A stretch of DNA of 64,000 nt from Leptidea sinapis (taxonomy: Eukaryota > Arthropoda > Insecta > Lepidoptera > Pieridae), in assembly GCF_905404315.1 (NCBI RefSeq), contig NC_066309.1, forward strand, positions 62,001-126,000, in the 5' to 3' direction. Each line of letters begins with the position of its first letter. The first letter of the stretch is position 1. The notes under the pieces are model-generated. The model saw nothing but the letters and a program-made list of their open reading frames with translations. It did not search any database and was not told the origin of the DNA. Both the position numbers and the translations under genes were made by a program. Below are positions 62,596 to 64,000 of this stretch, piece after piece.

Positions 62596-64000
62596 ATGGA
62601 CACTTCGGAGCGCCTCCTTCGGGAGGCGGTAGAGGAGAAGAGGAGGGAGCTAGACGAGCTTGAGTCGTTAGCTCTATTTACCCCAACTCTGGACATATCA
62701 GGGGCGTTTGACAACGCGTGGTGGCCTATGGTCCTGCTTAAATACAAGCAGGGCGGCTGCCCTCCGAACATCTACAGGTGCTTATGCTCTTACTTTCTGA
62801 ATAGGTGGGTGGGAATGTTCGCAGGAGGAGAGGTCGTATGGAAACTTTCCACAATGGGGTGCCCACAGGGATCCGTATTAGGTCCCACACTGTGGAATAT
62901 ACTGTTGAATGACCTTTTGGAGCTGAGCGTACCACAAGGGGTCAGGATGATAGCGTACGCGGACGACGTAACGCTACTCATCGAAGGAAACTCAAGGGTT
63001 GTTATTGAGACCAATGCCGCGGTGACGCTCGAGAGAATCTCGGAATGGGGAGCTAGGAATAGACTCCGGTTTTCGTCGGTGAAAACCAAGTCTATAACTT
63101 TGAAGGGCTCTCTCGGGCGACCCCCGGTCATTAGAATGGGAGGAGATTCTATCCGTGCGGTTGAATCAGTTAAAATCTTAGGCATAACGATTGATGGAAA
63201 GGGGTCATTCGCCGATCACGCCTTGCATATCGGAGAGCGAGCCGCGACGTGCTTCGGGAAGATGGCAAGGGTATCTTCAACTTCTTGGGGCATACGATAC
63301 AAGGCACTTAAGATCTTGTACAGGGGGACGTACGTTGCAACCATTACTTACGCGGCGAGCATCTGGTATCACAGGTCGCTCCTGTATGTGGTGTCCAGCC
63401 GGTTGCTCAGAACACAACGAACGTCGTTGGTGCTCCTCACCAAGGCGTACCGCTCAACAAGTACGGCCGCACTGCCAGTGCTAGCTGGGGTACTTCCAGC
63501 CGAACTGGAAGTTTATCGCGCGGGCAAGATAGAAGCGACGAAGGGTGACAGGGTAAAAAAGGAGCTCGCGGTATTGAAAAAGGACATCCACTCCGAAGTG
63601 GTAAACATGTGGCAGCAGCGCTGGGATCGTGAGGAAAGAGGTGGAGATCTCAGACGCTTCTTCCCATGTGTCGGGGAAAGACTCCTAGCGGCGTGGGTGC
63701 AGCCCGACCACTACACGTCGCAGCTGTTGACGGGTCATGGGAGTTTGAACGGCCGGCTTAGGGACTTGGGGCTTGAGGGGGATGGCACTTGTCCATGTGG
63801 TGTGACGGATGAGTACCGCGACCACGTGCTGTGGGAATGCAGCTTGTACGATGAAGCTAGAGGCGAACTATTGAACCATCTGGAGAGGAAGAATCCGGGA
63901 CCAATTTATCACGGAGACCTAGTGTCCTCAGAGGAGAACTTCTCGCGGTTAGTTAGATTTGCCACAAGTTGGTACCGTGACAGGAGAGAGATGGAGGGGT
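62596..64000 (+). CDS. R1 fusion protein: short N-terminus joined to RT palm, thumb and Cys/His tail (partial)
   Basis: An open frame of 468 codons without a stop to the window end. The ATG at 62596 is the first after an in-frame TAA at 62578. Residues 1-28 are charged and helical (MDTSERLLREAVEEKRR) and of unknown origin, probably the ORF1 start. Around residues 29-32 it switches into RT motif A, LDISGAFDNAWWP (catalytic D33). Motif B MGCPQGSVLGP (87-97) and motif C AYADDVTLL (120-128) follow, then the thumb YVATITYAAS, and a CxCx8Hx4C knuckle at residues 399-415 typical of R1 ORF2. Missing are the endonuclease and RT motifs 0-2, so the product should not be an active reverse transcriptase alone. 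The unbroken frame across the deletion is striking in a window where the other elements are riddled with frameshifts. It could be a young non-autonomous copy. The stop codon lies outside the window. Confidence 0.88.
   Translation, partial: MDTSERLLREAVEEKRRELDELESLALFTPTLDISGAFDNAWWPMVLLKYKQGGCPPNIYRCLCSYFLNRWVGMFAGGEVVWKLSTMGCPQGSVLGPTLWNILLNDLLELSVPQGVRMIAYADDVTLLIEGNSRVVIETNAAVTLERISEWGARNRLRFSSVKTKSITLKGSLGRPPVIRMGGDSIRAVESVKILGITIDGKGSFADHALHIGERAATCFGKMARVSSTSWGIRYKALKILYRGTYVATITYAASIWYHRSLLYVVSSRLLRTQRTSLVLLTKAYRSTSTAALPVLAGVLPAELEVYRAGKIEATKGDRVKKELAVLKKDIHSEVVNMWQQRWDREERGGDLRRFFPCVGERLLAAWVQPDHYTSQLLTGHGSLNGRLRDLGLEGDGTCPCGVTDEYRDHVLWECSLYDEARGELLNHLERKNPGPIYHGDLVSSEENFSRLVRFATSWYRDRREMEG
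62611..62628 (+). other. UUCG tetraloop hairpin at the start of the R1 fusion frame
   Basis: CGCCTCC-TTCG-GGAGGCG is a perfect 7-bp GC-rich stem with a C(UUCG)G loop, one of the most stable RNA tetraloops. It starts 15 bases after the A of the ATG and lies within the coding frame. Confidence 0.8.

Larger units (their letters stand above)
62044..64000 (+). mobile_element. R1: R1 non-LTR retrotransposon at its 28S target site, internally deleted, runs off the window
   Basis: The insertion point after TGTCCCTATCTACT is the canonical R1 site, about 74 bases downstream of the R2 cut. The encoded reverse transcriptase has R1-type signatures (LDISGAFDNAWWP and a C-terminal CxCx8Hx4C knuckle). The element keeps a leader of about 550 bases, then passes within about 30 codons into the RT palm. 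ORF1, the endonuclease and the RT fingers are absent, which is an internal deletion and not a 5' truncation. The 3' end and the right-hand target duplication are beyond the window. Confidence 0.9.

Overview
The window looks like insect heterochromatin next to or inside a degenerate ribosomal DNA unit. Three observations point to an arthropod: a large subunit rRNA gene interrupted exactly at the R1 retrotransposon site, an AU-rich stretch where insect 28S rRNA carries its hidden break, and non-LTR retrotransposons of insect type. Hymenoptera is my best guess from the feel of the 28S expansion segments, but that is not proven. I see no bacterial gene, no single-copy host gene, no tRNA gene and no CRISPR array.

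Layout. (1) 1-51199 is one uninterrupted satellite array of a 100-bp monomer, about 510 copies, all in the same orientation. The clearest consensus-like monomer I can point to is 16926-17025. Monomer variants are arranged in higher-order repeats (HORs), seen as long near-identical blocks at fixed offsets: 2219, about 1498, about 1400-1490, 4494, 2397, 1000 and 1399 bp. Some monomers carry a fold-back insertion that makes a 15-bp hairpin, and a few carry small foreign insertions or deletions. Open frames of 60-134 codons occur on both strands here, but they are a by-product of the repeat, not genes. (2) 51200-54485 is a 5'-truncated, frameshifted Jockey-type non-LTR retrotransposon on the + strand, ending in a poly(A) tail. 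(3) 54486 to about 58480 is a second, RNase H-bearing non-LTR element on the - strand, tail to tail with the first and broken by several frameshifts and a stop. (4) About 58481-58862 is GC-rich sequence in the position of ITS2. (5) 58863-62043 is the 5' part of a 28S rRNA gene. Substitutions and a 5-base loss at otherwise near-universal positions make it a likely pseudogene. It is interrupted by an unidentified insert of about 370 bp just upstream of the R2 target site. (6) 62044-64000 is an R1 element sitting at the exact R1 site. It has a 5' leader and then a single open frame that joins about 30 N-terminal residues directly to the reverse transcriptase palm, so ORF1, the endonuclease and the RT fingers are deleted. 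The frame is still open at the window end.

The parts do not form a pathway. The window reads as a record of satellite amplification, trapped retrotransposons and a damaged rDNA unit. The items most worth following are the internally deleted R1 copy with an intact fused frame, the unidentified 28S insert beside the R2 site, the HOR architecture, and the hairpin-bearing monomers that spread with it.
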